From Luteolibacter sp. LG18 (GTDB lineage Bacteria; Verrucomicrobiota; Verrucomicrobiia; Verrucomicrobiales; Akkermansiaceae), in assembly GCF_036322585.1 (NCBI RefSeq), contig NZ_AP024600.1, forward strand, positions 5,394,001 through 5,458,000: 64,000 bases of DNA, in the 5' to 3' direction. Every line of letters starts with the position of its first letter. Within the stretch, counting starts at the first letter, position 1. A program made the translations under genes and the position numbers. The notes under the pieces were generated by a model. That model saw nothing but the letters and a program-made list of their open reading frames with translations. It had not been told where the DNA came from and ran no database searches. Shown here piece after piece: positions 18,439 through 27,253 of the stretch.

Positions 18439-19533
18439 TCAACTGTAGTATTGCCACCACCGGGCGTAAGCCCCCTGCCACCCTTCCCCGCCGGCGGGCA
18501 CGGGCAGGAAGCTCCCCGCGTCCATCTCGGAGGAGCCACCGAGTTCCAACAAACACGGCAAGGCACGCATCAGGGCGCCGCGGGGGTAGTCCCGCCATGG
18601 CCTGAGGAACGCCCCCCGCTTCAGCCGGTCCCGCGCCGCCAGCGCGGCATTCCGCCACCACGGGGAGGCAGGCACCACGACGGGCAGGGCGCGATACGAT
18701 TCCAGATCGGGAATGGCGCATCCGAGGCGGCGCGCCTCGACTGTTAGAAAAACCTCCAGCCACGCCGTGGCGAGGCGGCGGGACTCGGCCTCAAGGTGCG
18801 CTCGATCCGGGGCCTGGGTGAACGGCCGGAATTTGAACTCCACCGCCTCGGCATGCCAAGCGGGCAGCTCGGGCACGGCGACAGGCTGCGAGGCCGCCGC
18901 CACACGCTCACCACGCTCCCGGCACCAAGGGACGTAGGCCCCATCCAGGCACAGCAGCGCGTCACCCAGCGCGAGTTTCAGTTTCGCGTGGTTGCGGATC
19001 ACGAACGCGGGATCCGTCGTCATCCTGCCGCGGGCGAAGTAGAGACCGCTGCCGCGGTTCCAGAGCAGGCGCGCGGCGTCATCCGCACCGATCCTGCGGA
19101 AATCCACGCCCGCCGCGAGACGGCTCAAGAACCCGCAATCCCCCGCCACAGGCACATTTCCGGCCACAAGGTCCGCGAACATCATGGTATCCATCCCGCG
19201 CTCCACATCGGATGGAGGGAGAGTCTTGATCTCCACATCCACCCCCAGCGCCGCGGTCTCCTCACGCTCCCTGGCGCGCGCCCAAGCGATCACCGCGGGA
19301 TCATCCGGGTGATCGGTGAACAAGAAGTAATCGAAATCGTTGAACAACCCGGGACCACCACCCGCAGTCTCCAGCACCCCGCCCTCACCGCGGCCGTAGC
19401 CGCCACCGAGCGCCAGTCCGGTCGCCTTCCCCGCGATCTCCGCCCACACCGCTTCCATCCTGCGGAAGTGCTCCTCGATCCGCTTCACCAGACCCGGATG
19501 ATCCCCTTCGAAGTAGCAGCGGAACGTGGCCAT
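18439..19533 (-). CDS. Nucleotidyltransferase-like protein in polysaccharide locus
   Basis: 364 residues. The segment LALGGGYGRGEGGV followed about 17 residues later by LFNDFDYFLF fits the minimal nucleotidyltransferase (Pol beta superfamily) pattern GG-x-GRGE and a D-x-D metal site. The C-terminal half is helical with no recognised domain. The role is unknown: it might nucleotidylate a protein, or be a degenerate regulator. It lies between the STAS gene (8 nt gap) and the GT4 gene (6 nt gap), so it is cotranscribed with the regulatory and biosynthetic genes. I would not assign a substrate. Confidence 0.6.
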   Translation of the reverse strand: MATFRCYFEGDHPGLVKRIEEHFRRMEAVWAEIAGKATGLALGGGYGRGEGGVLETAGGGPGLFNDFDYFLFTDHPDDPAVIAWARAREREETAALGVDVEIKTLPPSDVERGMDTMMFADLVAGNVPVAGDCGFLSRLAAGVDFRRIGADDAARLLWNRGSGLYFARGRMTTDPAFVIRNHAKLKLALGDALLCLDGAYVPWCRERGERVAAASQPVAVPELPAWHAEAVEFKFRPFTQAPDRAHLEAESRRLATAWLEVFLTVEARRLGCAIPDLESYRALPVVVPASPWWRNAALAARDRLKRGAFLRPWRDYPRGALMRALPCLLELGGSSEMDAGSFLPVPAGGEGWQGAYARWWQYYS

Positions 19534-19541
19534 GGAGTGGC

Positions 19542-19853
19542 TCAGGTCAATGGCTCGATCTCGAAAAACCGGTGGACTCTAACAAGCTCCAGGACGGTCA
19601 ACACCGCCGGGGTGATGCCGCGCAGGATCACCGGACGTTTCTCCTCGGGCAGGAGATTGTTCACGTGCAGCAGCGCGCCGACTCCCGAGCTGTCGATGAA
19701 CTCCACGGCGGAACAATCGATCACCACGCGTTGGTCATCCTCGACCAGCGCGCCCGCGGCGAATGTCCGGAACCCCGGAGCAAGCGCCCGGTCGAGCGCG
19801 GATTCCTTGATCCGAAGCACCAGATTGCCATCTCGTTCCAATTCAAAGCTCAT
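19542..19853 (-). CDS. Stand-alone STAS-domain protein (anti-anti-sigma factor type)
   Basis: 103-residue single-domain protein. The phosphorylatable Ser lies in VEFIDSSGVGALLHV, the hallmark of SpoIIAA/RsbV proteins. In the unphosphorylated form such proteins sequester a partner kinase; the kinase inactivates them by phosphorylation and a PP2C phosphatase restores them. A strong Shine-Dalgarno (GGAGGA, 8 nt before ATG 19853) makes it the well-translated first gene of the minus arm. The candidate kinase and phosphatase are fused in the protein at 21.9-23.6 kb. Sigma-factor control is not implied, since the relevant target may be the STAS domains fused to the GT26 enzyme. Confidence 0.88.
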   Translation of the reverse strand: MSFELERDGNLVLRIKESALDRALAPGFRTFAAGALVEDDQRVVIDCSAVEFIDSSGVGALLHVNNLLPEEKRPVILRGITPAVLTVLELVRVHRFFEIEPLT

Positions 19854-19972
19854 CCCGATTTTCCTCCCAGCCGTTTGATTTGTTAAGATCCTTTTTACGA
19901 AGACATTAATGATACAGACTTCCCAAGGACAATCAAATAGACTAGAAATCTAAACACCGGCCTGTTCATCCC
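19854..19972. promoter_or_regulatory. Divergent promoter region of the exopolysaccharide locus
   Basis: 119-bp AT-rich intergenic region from which both arms of the locus are transcribed outward. It contains TA-rich candidates for -10 boxes (for example TTAATGAT near 19905-19912), but no pair of hexamers stands out. Being the single divergent switch point, it is the natural place for regulation of the whole locus. Confidence 0.5.
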
Positions 19973-20704
19973 ATGCAGCATCCGACCCTTCATGAAAACC
20001 CTGCTGCTTACTGGAGCCGCGCCATGAACGACGGCACGGTGGAGCAGTGGCAGCGCACGGCCCGCCGCAAAATGAAGATGTGGCGGGTCACCACCGGAGC
20101 GACCCGCGCGGCGAAGCGGGCGATCGACATCGCGGGTGCCGCGGGTGCCCTTGTCGGCTTCTCGCCAATCTTCGCGGTGACGGCGCTTCTCATCAAACTC
20201 GAGGACCGCGGACCGGTGTTCTTCCAGCAGAAGCGCGTTGGCGAAGGCGGCCGCCTGTTCGGCATGTGGAAATTCCGCTCGATGGTGCCGAACGCCGACA
20301 AGCTGAAGGACCAGTTGCTGACGGAGAACCAGCACGGCCAGGCCGGGGTCACCTTCAAGATGAAGGACGACCCGCGGATCACCCGGATCGGGAAATGGAT
20401 CCGGAAACTTTCCGTGGATGAATTCCCCCAGTTCTACAACGTGCTGAAGGGAGACATGTCACTGGTGGGCCCGCGCCCGCCCGTGCCTCGGGAGGTCGCC
20501 GCGTACCGCGCCATCCACCTCCGGCGGCTGCGCGTGAAGCCCGGCATCACCTGCCTGTGGCAGATCGGGGGGCGCGCGGAGATCGATTTCGAAGGCCAGG
20601 TGCGCCTCGACCTCCAGTACATCCGCTCCGCGTCGGCGTGGATGGACCTGAAGATCCTGCTCAAAACCGTGCCTGCGGTTCTGTTTGGAAGCGGAGCCTA
20701 TTGA
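19973..20704 (+). CDS. Initiating sugar transferase (polyprenyl-phosphate hexose-1-phosphate transferase)
   Basis: 243 residues. Contains a membrane re-entrant helix (IAGAAGALVGFSPIFAVTALLI), then the bacterial sugar transferase core: GPVFFQQKRVGEGGRLFGMWKFRSM, KMKDDPRITRIGKWIRKLSVDEFPQFYNVL, GDMSLVGPRPPVPRE and KPGITCLWQIGGR. It transfers a sugar-1-phosphate to undecaprenyl phosphate, starting the repeat unit. It is the small monotopic form without the extra N-terminal helices of WbaP. It is the first gene of the plus arm; the next gene follows within 5 nt. Specificity for glucose, galactose or another sugar cannot be read from the sequence. Confidence 0.92.
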   Translation: MQHPTLHENPAAYWSRAMNDGTVEQWQRTARRKMKMWRVTTGATRAAKRAIDIAGAAGALVGFSPIFAVTALLIKLEDRGPVFFQQKRVGEGGRLFGMWKFRSMVPNADKLKDQLLTENQHGQAGVTFKMKDDPRITRIGKWIRKLSVDEFPQFYNVLKGDMSLVGPRPPVPREVAAYRAIHLRRLRVKPGITCLWQIGGRAEIDFEGQVRLDLQYIRSASAWMDLKILLKTVPAVLFGSGAY

Positions 20705-20709
20705 CCGAA

Positions 20710-21864
20710 ATGACACCGCCCTCCACCACCTCCGGACCGCTGGACCTTTTCCTGCCCGATTGGGCCGCGCTGGACACGGTCCGCCGCCATCCCCTGCCCT
20801 TCGCCCTGTGGGAGATCGGAGACCAGAGCCTGCTCTGCCATTGGTTCGACCACGCCGTCAACGCGGGCCACGCCTCCGTGCGGATCCACGTCATCGATCG
20901 TCCGGCGGACATCCGCAGGGCGGTGAAGGAGGCCACGCTGTGGCCGCTCCCGCTCGAGGTCGTCACGCTCGGATCCGGCGCCACTCCCCCGGCACAGGCG
21001 GTGGTGGTGGACACCCTCCCCGGCTCGCGGGCGGAGCGCCGGACCCCGGCGGACGGCTGGGAGCTGCTGGACCTGGCCGCGGCGCTGGAAAAGGAATGGC
21101 TCGACCAGCTGCGGGCCGATCCAGCGGGCGACCTGCTCTGCATCGGCCGCTCGTGCCGGATCCATCCGGACGCGATACTATATCCACCGTATTTCATCGG
21201 GGATGACGTGTTCATCGGCCCCGGCTGCGAAATCGGCCCGCATGCCGCGATCGGCTCCGGATCGATGCTCTCCGGCGCGAACGTGGTGGTGAGGTCCCAG
21301 ATCGCCGCCCACTCGTTCCTGGGCCCGATGACGGCGCTCGATGACTGCCATCTGGATGGCAACCTGCTGCTCAACCGCCGGAACCGCGCTCGGCTGGACC
21401 TGGTGGAGCAGCACCTCGGTGCCAGCCTGCGCCCCGCGGACCGCCGGAACCAACCGGGCTGGAGCGAGCGGCGGCTGGCCCGCAAGCTGGCACGCCGGTT
21501 CGATGGCGAAGTGCGCCCGACCGGCACCTTCCACCTCCACAACGGCCGCACCCTGCCCGGACGCGGCCCGGCCGATTTTTCCACCCGGATCCAATGGCTG
21601 GATGAGGTCTCCTCCGGGAACATGCGCCTGTTCGGCGTGCTGCCACGCACGCGGGAACAGCTCGACCGCCTCCCGCTGGAGTGGCGCAGCGCGCTGGAGC
21701 ACGCGCCGGTGGGGGTCTTTTCCTACGCGGATTGCCACGGTTGCCATTCGCCGGACCATCCGGATGAAGCCCTGCACGCCGTTTACCAAGCGACCCTCGA
21801 TGACGAGGTGCTGGCGCCGATTCTGCGGAACTTTCTGGAAACCCTGCAACCGGTCGGGTTCTAA
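20710..21864 (+). CDS. Nucleotidyltransferase-like / left-handed beta-helix protein
   Basis: About 384 residues. The N-terminal part (PLPFALWEIGDQSLLCHWFDHAVNAG) resembles the fold start of sugar-nucleotide pyrophosphorylases but lacks the G-x-G-T-R-M signature. The middle part (YFIGDDVFIGPGCEIGPHAAIGSGSML) has hexapeptide-repeat turns of a left-handed beta-helix like GlmU or acyltransferases. The C-terminal 150 residues are unassigned. It may be a catalytically altered nucleotidyl/acyltransferase or a scaffold for the polysaccharide enzymes. The ATG at 20710 is 5 nt after the sugar transferase stop; a TTG at 20701 is an alternative. The kinase/phosphatase gene starts 2 nt after its stop. Confidence 0.6.
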   Translation: MTPPSTTSGPLDLFLPDWAALDTVRRHPLPFALWEIGDQSLLCHWFDHAVNAGHASVRIHVIDRPADIRRAVKEATLWPLPLEVVTLGSGATPPAQAVVVDTLPGSRAERRTPADGWELLDLAAALEKEWLDQLRADPAGDLLCIGRSCRIHPDAILYPPYFIGDDVFIGPGCEIGPHAAIGSGSMLSGANVVVRSQIAAHSFLGPMTALDDCHLDGNLLLNRRNRARLDLVEQHLGASLRPADRRNQPGWSERRLARKLARRFDGEVRPTGTFHLHNGRTLPGRGPADFSTRIQWLDEVSSGNMRLFGVLPRTREQLDRLPLEWRSALEHAPVGVFSYADCHGCHSPDHPDEALHAVYQATLDDEVLAPILRNFLETLQPVGF

Positions 21865-21866
21865 CC

Positions 21867-23582
21867 ATGAGCATCCTCCCGGTTCCTTCCACCGTCACCC
21901 GGTTCAGCATTCCGCCCGATCCCCGCTTGGTCGGCCGACTGCGGGAACTCTTCGTTGCCGGCATTTCGGTGCCACCTCTGACCGAAAGGGACATCCGGGG
22001 CTGGGCACTGGCCTTCAACGAGGCGGTGTGCAACGCGATCGACCACGGCTGCGAGGGCCGGGCCGGGGCCACCATCACGGTGGAGTGGAGCATCCAGGAA
22101 AACGCCATCCGCCTCGCGGTGGAGGATCCCGGGGAGGGTCCGCCGGAGAGCGTCCTGCTCGCGCCACGCCTGCCGGACGATCCCTTCGCGGAGTCCGGCC
22201 GCGGGCTCTTCATCCTGAGCGAGCACGCCGATGAAATCAGGGGCCTGCGGGGTGCCGGACTGTTCCGTCTGGAGCTCGTCAAGCATCACCCGGGGCTCAG
22301 CCGCACCCTGGATTCCGATCCCGAGATGGAGCAGGCGCTCGAGGAGCTGAGCACCTGCTACGAGAGCCTCTCGATGTTCTACCGCCTGACCCAGAACTTC
22401 CACGGCAACGCGGAGCTGGCCTCCTTCATCGATGGGGCCATCGGGGATTTCCTGCGGCTCCATGACTTTCAAAGCACGGTTTTCGCGGGCTCCGAGCATC
22501 TGCCCTCCACGGTGGGTGAAGCCATCCGGGACAGCACCTGGTTCGTGCCCTTCGCCGATGCGAACATGGCCATCACCGGCCTATCCACCCTGAGGGGCGA
22601 GATCGTATGGAATGAGCCGTCCGACCTCGCGGCGAAGGGGATCGCTCCCGGGGGAACGCTGGAGGGCATGGCAGGCTGTGCCATTCCCATCACGTCCGGC
22701 GAGGTGGTGTTCGGTAGCCTCATCGCGCTGCGCAAAGCCGGCCGGCAGGACCTCAAGGCCGGCTCCCTCGGCATCCTGCGGACGCTGGCGGACCTCTGCG
22801 GCATCGCCTGCGCGAACACCCACCTCGGCATCCTCCGTGACCAGGCCCAGAAGAAGCTCGGCGAGCTGGCGGTGGCCGTCGAGATCCAGAAGGCGCTGCT
22901 TCCCATCCTGCCCCCGCCCGCGTCCCCACACTGGGCGGTGGAGATCCACCAGGAAAGCTCGCTGCAGGTGGCGGGTGACTATGCGATGGCGACCACCACG
23001 AAGGATGGCTCGCTGGTCCTGTTCATCATCGACGTGATGGGCAAGGGCGTTTCCGCCGCCCTTCTGGCGAGCATCTTCCGCAGCGCGTTCGAATTGTCCA
23101 TCGGCGAGCCATCTCCCGCGCGCCTGCTGGAGCATCTGAACCGCCACCTCTGCACCCAGTTCGGCAGCCTGACCACGTTCATCACCTGCGGGACGGCGCG
23201 CTATGATCCCCGCACCCGGATCTTCGACTACGCCGGGGCCGGTCATTGCCCCACCCTGCACTACGCCGCGGACGGGCGGCGGCACTTGATCGAACCTTCC
23301 GGTCCTCCACTGGGCATCCTGCCCGACATCACCTACCAGGATCATCGTATCCACCTGGAGGGAGGCGCCCGTTTCATTTTTCTCACGGACGGCTGCTACG
23401 AGTGGGACCGGGCCTCCGGGGTGGACGATGGCTGGGCACGCTTCCTCGCCCTGGCCGACTCGTTCCAATCCCGTGCCGCCGACGGCCTCTGGGACGCCCT
23501 CACACTCCGCCTGCGCGAGGCCAGCGGCCCTGCGTTGGAAGACGACTGCACCCTGATCACCCTCGACATCCCGCCCCGATGA
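21867..23582 (+). CDS. RsbW-like kinase - GAF - SpoIIE (PP2C) phosphatase, partner-switch regulator
   Basis: 571 residues. Residues 1 to about 140 are a GHKL ATPase of the anti-sigma/RsbW type (N box FNEAVCNAIDHGCEG, G1 VEDPGEGP, G2 SGRGLFIL). A central GAF-like region (about 155-330) follows. The C-terminal PP2C/SpoIIE domain has metal-binding Asp motifs at about 370 (VAGDYAMA) and 388 (FIIDVMGKGVSAALLA). One polypeptide can therefore both phosphorylate and dephosphorylate a STAS Ser, as in Vibrio SypE-type regulators of exopolysaccharide. The natural substrates are the STAS protein at 19.5 kb and the two STAS domains of the GT26 fusion. The following response regulator overlaps its stop by 4 nt. 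Confidence 0.88.
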   Translation: MSILPVPSTVTRFSIPPDPRLVGRLRELFVAGISVPPLTERDIRGWALAFNEAVCNAIDHGCEGRAGATITVEWSIQENAIRLAVEDPGEGPPESVLLAPRLPDDPFAESGRGLFILSEHADEIRGLRGAGLFRLELVKHHPGLSRTLDSDPEMEQALEELSTCYESLSMFYRLTQNFHGNAELASFIDGAIGDFLRLHDFQSTVFAGSEHLPSTVGEAIRDSTWFVPFADANMAITGLSTLRGEIVWNEPSDLAAKGIAPGGTLEGMAGCAIPITSGEVVFGSLIALRKAGRQDLKAGSLGILRTLADLCGIACANTHLGILRDQAQKKLGELAVAVEIQKALLPILPPPASPHWAVEIHQESSLQVAGDYAMATTTKDGSLVLFIIDVMGKGVSAALLASIFRSAFELSIGEPSPARLLEHLNRHLCTQFGSLTTFITCGTARYDPRTRIFDYAGAGHCPTLHYAADGRRHLIEPSGPPLGILPDITYQDHRIHLEGGARFIFLTDGCYEWDRASGVDDGWARFLALADSFQSRAADGLWDALTLRLREASGPALEDDCTLITLDIPPR

Positions 23583-23944
23583 TACACGCGCTCGTCGCTG
23601 AAGATGACACCCTGATGTCACGGCTCTACCAGATGCACTTCCGCCGGAACGGCATCGAGGGCGCGTTCTACACCACCGGGAAGGGCGCTCTGGAAGCGGC
23701 GGCCCAGGCCCCGCCCCAGATCGCCATCCTCGACTTCGGCCTGCCCGATCTGCCGGGCCCCGAAGTCATGCGCCAGCTCCATGCCCTGCCGGGCTGCGCG
23801 GAGATCCCGGTGATCTTCGTCACCGCCCGCGCCACCCAGGATCTGGTGACCAGCCTGTGCGCGGCCGGTGCGGCAGCGGTACTCGGCAAGCCGTTCTCCC
23901 CCCTGGACCTCATCGAGAAAATCCAACATTTCGCAGTCCGGTGA
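23579..23944 (+). CDS. Single-domain response regulator (CheY-like)
   Basis: 121-residue receiver domain without an output domain. Acidic pocket EDD near the N-terminus (ALVAEDDTLMS), phospho-acceptor Asp in AILDFGLPDLPG, Thr/Ser switch in VIFVTARA, Lys in VLGKPFSP. It starts inside the stop of the kinase/phosphatase gene (ATGA) and its own stop overlaps the next start (GTGA). By position it probably conveys a histidine-kinase signal to the partner-switch enzyme through protein contact. The cognate kinase could be either hybrid kinase in this window, but that is not shown. Confidence 0.88.
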   Translation: MIHALVAEDDTLMSRLYQMHFRRNGIEGAFYTTGKGALEAAAQAPPQIAILDFGLPDLPGPEVMRQLHALPGCAEIPVIFVTARATQDLVTSLCAAGAAAVLGKPFSPLDLIEKIQHFAVR

Positions 23945-25083
23945 AAAACAGGGTGGACGTGTTCATCTTCGCGGACGCGCTGGGTTGGGAAATCGCCCGG
24001 CGGCGGGATTTCGCGCGCGAATTGCTACCGGTGCGGAACCGCTGCGAGACGCTGCTGGGCTACTCCTCCACCTGCGATCCCACGATTCTCACCGGAGCCA
24101 TGCCGGTGGATCACGGACACTTCTCGTTCTTCGTGAAGGCCGCCGGCCGCTCCCCATTCGCCCGGCTCGGCCTCCTCGGCTGGCTTCCCGAAATCCTCGC
24201 CGGACACCACCGGATCCGGAACAAGGTCTCCGGAGCCTTGGCGAGGCGGCTCGGCTACACCGGCTACTTCCAGCTCTACAGCGTGCCATTCTCGAAGCTC
24301 CCCTATCTCGACTACACGGAGAAAAAGGACATCTACGAACCCGGTGGCATCCTCGGCGGCCAGCGCACGATTTTCGAACACTGGAAGGAATCCGGAAAAC
24401 CGTGGATGCGGTCCGATTGGCGGCAGGACGACGAGACAAACGTGGCCCACGCGCTGCGGGAACTCGAGAAGGGCGAGGTGGAACTCATCTACCTTTTCAC
24501 CGCCCGCCTGGATGCCGTGATGCATCGCCACGGCACCTCCCACCCCGCGGTGGACGAGGCCTTCGATACCTTCGCGGCGAACCTGCGGCGCCTCGCCGAC
24601 ACCGCGGCGAAGCACTACCGGGAAGTGCGCCTCCACCTCTTCTCCGACCACGGCATGGCGGACACGGTGGTCTGCTCGGACCTGATGCTCCGCTGGAACC
24701 GGCTCGGTCTGAAGTTCGGCCGCGATTACACCGCCGTGTGGGATTCCACCATGGCGCGCTTCTGGTTCGCGGACGATCGCGCCCGGCAAGAGGCCACGGC
24801 ATGGCTGGCCGCCCAGAAGGATGGCGAGATCCTCAGCGACGAGCGGCTGGAAGGCTACGGCTGCCTCTTTCCGGACCGGCGCTACGGCGAGCTGTTCTAC
24901 CTGCTGCCCTCCGGCTCGCTCTTCGTGCCCTCGTTCCTCAACCAGCGGAAAGTGACCGCCATGCATGGCTACGCGCCGGAGCACCCGGACAGCGCCGCGG
25001 CCTGGCTGTCCAACGTGGAAACCACCCCGGTCCACGCGCTCACGGACATCTTCCCGGTCATGCGGACCGCCTCCGCCTCATGA
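23941..25083 (+). CDS. Alkaline-phosphatase-superfamily protein (type I phosphodiesterase/nucleotide pyrophosphatase-like)
   Basis: 380 residues. The AlkP fold is suggested by the N-terminal VDVFIFADALGW (metal-binding Asp), TCDPTILTGAMPVDHGHFSFF (nucleophile Thr region), FTARLDAVMHRHGTSHPAVDEA (metal-site Asp and His), LFSDHGMADTV (Asp-His metal pair) and TAMHGYAPEHPDSAAAWLS (distal His). There is no signal peptide, so it acts in the cytoplasm. It may hydrolyse or transfer a phosphodiester on a glycan or lipid-linked intermediate. The GTG start overlaps the response regulator stop, and its stop overlaps the next GT start (ATGA). An enzyme of this superfamily embedded in a glycosyltransferase operon is unusual; the substrate is unknown. 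Confidence 0.72.
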   Translation: MKNRVDVFIFADALGWEIARRRDFARELLPVRNRCETLLGYSSTCDPTILTGAMPVDHGHFSFFVKAAGRSPFARLGLLGWLPEILAGHHRIRNKVSGALARRLGYTGYFQLYSVPFSKLPYLDYTEKKDIYEPGGILGGQRTIFEHWKESGKPWMRSDWRQDDETNVAHALRELEKGEVELIYLFTARLDAVMHRHGTSHPAVDEAFDTFAANLRRLADTAAKHYREVRLHLFSDHGMADTVVCSDLMLRWNRLGLKFGRDYTAVWDSTMARFWFADDRARQEATAWLAAQKDGEILSDERLEGYGCLFPDRRYGELFYLLPSGSLFVPSFLNQRKVTAMHGYAPEHPDSAAAWLSNVETTPVHALTDIFPVMRTASAS

Positions 25084-26330
25084 AAGCGAACCGCATTCTC
25101 CACGTGCCACGCCGCTTCGCCCTCCAGGAATGGGGCGGCACCGAGAGCGTGGTCTATCATCTCTGTGACGAACAGAGGCGCTCCGGGCAACAGCCGGAGA
25201 TCCACACCTCCCGGGCCCTGTGCCAGACACCCGCGGAAACGTGGAACGCCATCCCGATCCGCCGCTACCGCTATTGCTACCCCTTTCTCGGTCTCAGCCG
25301 GGAGGATGTCCTGTCCCTGGACAAGAAGGGAGGCAATCTGCTCTCGCTCGACCTGTTCCGCCACCTCGTAGCCGCGCGGGACGTGCGCATCTATCACGCC
25401 CATGTGCTCAAGCGGATGGGCGGCTCGGTGTTCACCGCCGCCCGCCTGCGCCGGAAACCCTTCGTCGCCACCCTGCACGGCAATGTCTTCGACGTGCCGC
25501 CGGATGAAGCAGCCTCGGTGGTCCGCGCCCAGCAGGGACACTTCGAATGGGGCAAGCCCTTCGGAGCCCTGTTCCGTTCGCGGGCCCTGCTGGAGGAAGC
25601 GGACGCCGTGCTGTGCGTGGGCCACTCGGAATTCGAAAAAGCGCGGCAGCACCTCCATCACGACCGCGTCCACTATCTACCGAACGGCGTCAATCCGGAG
25701 TCCTTCACCGGCGGCAGCCGCGCGGAGGGGCGCGCCGAACTCGGCTGGCCGGACGATGCCTTCGCCTTCGGCTGCCTGAGCCGGATCGATCCACAGAAGA
25801 ACCAGCTCCTTCTCGTCGAGGCCTTCGCCGCCCTCGTCCGCCGCCACCCTGGAAAACCATGGCGCTTGTTGCTCGGCGGGCCCCACACCGATGCGGACTA
25901 CCACCGCGCCATCACCACCGCCATCGCCACCCACGGCCTGGAGGCTCTCGCCACGGTGCTGCCACCGGTGGTGGCGGAATCCCCGCGGCACCGGAATCTC
26001 CTCGCCGCCCTGGACACCTTCGTCCTGCCATCCCGCCACGAACCCTTCGGCATCGTGGTGCTGGAAGCCTGGGCCTCGGGGCTGCCCGTCATCGTTTCCG
26101 ATGTAGGCGGGCTCCAGCACCTGGTGGGTCACGAGCGGGAAGGGCTGCGCTTCCCTTCCGGAGACGCGCCCGCGCTGACCGCGGCGATGGAGCACATCGC
26201 CGCGCAACCCGGTCTGGCCCGCGCCCTGGCGGAAGCCGGAGGAGCCGCCACCCGCGAACGGTTCACCTGGGCCGCCGTGGCCGCCAAACTCGAGGAGATC
26301 TATCAGGCCGCGGAGGCCCGCCATTCCTAA
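25080..26330 (+). CDS. Glycosyltransferase family 4
   Basis: 416-residue GT-B enzyme. The glycine loop EWGGTESVVYHL lies near the N-terminus. The donor-site segment is SRIDPQKNQLLLVEAF, then LPSRHEPFGIVVLEAWASGLPVIVSDVGGLQHLV with the E-x7-E motif. It is translationally coupled to the upstream AlkP-fold gene (ATGA) and followed 14 nt later by a GT2. It adds one sugar of the repeat unit; specificity is unknown. Confidence 0.9.
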   Translation: MKANRILHVPRRFALQEWGGTESVVYHLCDEQRRSGQQPEIHTSRALCQTPAETWNAIPIRRYRYCYPFLGLSREDVLSLDKKGGNLLSLDLFRHLVAARDVRIYHAHVLKRMGGSVFTAARLRRKPFVATLHGNVFDVPPDEAASVVRAQQGHFEWGKPFGALFRSRALLEEADAVLCVGHSEFEKARQHLHHDRVHYLPNGVNPESFTGGSRAEGRAELGWPDDAFAFGCLSRIDPQKNQLLLVEAFAALVRRHPGKPWRLLLGGPHTDADYHRAITTAIATHGLEALATVLPPVVAESPRHRNLLAALDTFVLPSRHEPFGIVVLEAWASGLPVIVSDVGGLQHLVGHEREGLRFPSGDAPALTAAMEHIAAQPGLARALAEAGGAATRERFTWAAVAAKLEEIYQAAEARHS

Positions 26331-26344
26331 CCGCCCGATCCACC

Positions 26345-27253
26345 ATGCCAGAACTGCCCGAATCCGTCTCCGTCGTCATGCGCTGCAAGGACGAGGCCTG
26401 GGCCGTGGGAGACACCCTGCGGATGCTCAAAGACCAGGACTATCCCGGCACCATCCAACTGGTCGTCATCGACTCCGGCTCGACCGATGGCTCCGTGGAG
26501 ATCATCCGCGCCGCCGGGCCGGACAAGCTCATCGAGATCCAGCCCCACGAGTATATCCCCGGCGTGGTCATGAACCGCGGCGCGCGGGAATGCGACCACG
26601 AATGGATCGTGTACCTGAACGCGGATGCCACCCCGGCCAACCGCCAATGGCTCAGGGAGCTGCTGCTTCCATGCCTGCAGGCTCCGGCATTCGGCGCAGG
26701 CTTCTCGCGCCAGATACCGCGCCCGGATTGCCAGGCGGTCTTCGCCCACGACTACGACCGCTGCTTCGGCCCGGAACGGGAATCGAAGCACTGGGGGCAC
26801 TTCTTCAGCATGGTCAGCAGCATCACCCGCCGCTCCGTGCTCGAGAAGGAACCCTTCCGCGAGGATCTCCAGTACGCCGAGGATGACGAGTGGACCCGGC
26901 GGCTGCTGGCCAAGGGCTATCAGGTCATCTTCGCCGAGGAATCCGTGGCGATCCATTCGCACAACTACACGCTCAAGCAGTGCTTCAAGCGTTCCTTCGG
27001 GGATGCGAAGGCCATGGCCGCCACCAGCACCACCCACCCCTCCGATGTGAACCTCCACTACTTCGTGGCACTCGGCTGGGCACGGGATTTCCTCAAGGAC
27101 GTGAAGTGGTGCCTGAAGAACGGCCACCTCACCGGGATCCCGCGTGCCGCCGCCGTCCGACTGTCCCAACGCCTCGGCCGCCGGAAAGGGCATCACGTCG
27201 GCTGGAAACATTACCACCGGGACCAAAATCCACCCGCTCCCCGCGAAGCGTGA
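26345..27253 (+). CDS. Glycosyltransferase family 2
   Basis: 302-residue GT-A enzyme. Opening strand ESVSVVMRCKDEAW, nucleotide-binding VVIDSGSTDGSVEII, and the D-x-D-like metal site in WIVYLNADATPAN. The candidate acidic catalytic motif is the ED pair in YAEDDEWTRRLL. It has no membrane helices, so it is a cytosolic repeat-unit enzyme rather than a processive synthase. The stop overlaps the GTG of the following GT4 gene. Confidence 0.9.
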   Translation: MPELPESVSVVMRCKDEAWAVGDTLRMLKDQDYPGTIQLVVIDSGSTDGSVEIIRAAGPDKLIEIQPHEYIPGVVMNRGARECDHEWIVYLNADATPANRQWLRELLLPCLQAPAFGAGFSRQIPRPDCQAVFAHDYDRCFGPERESKHWGHFFSMVSSITRRSVLEKEPFREDLQYAEDDEWTRRLLAKGYQVIFAEESVAIHSHNYTLKQCFKRSFGDAKAMAATSTTHPSDVNLHYFVALGWARDFLKDVKWCLKNGHLTGIPRAAAVRLSQRLGRRKGHHVGWKHYHRDQNPPAPREA

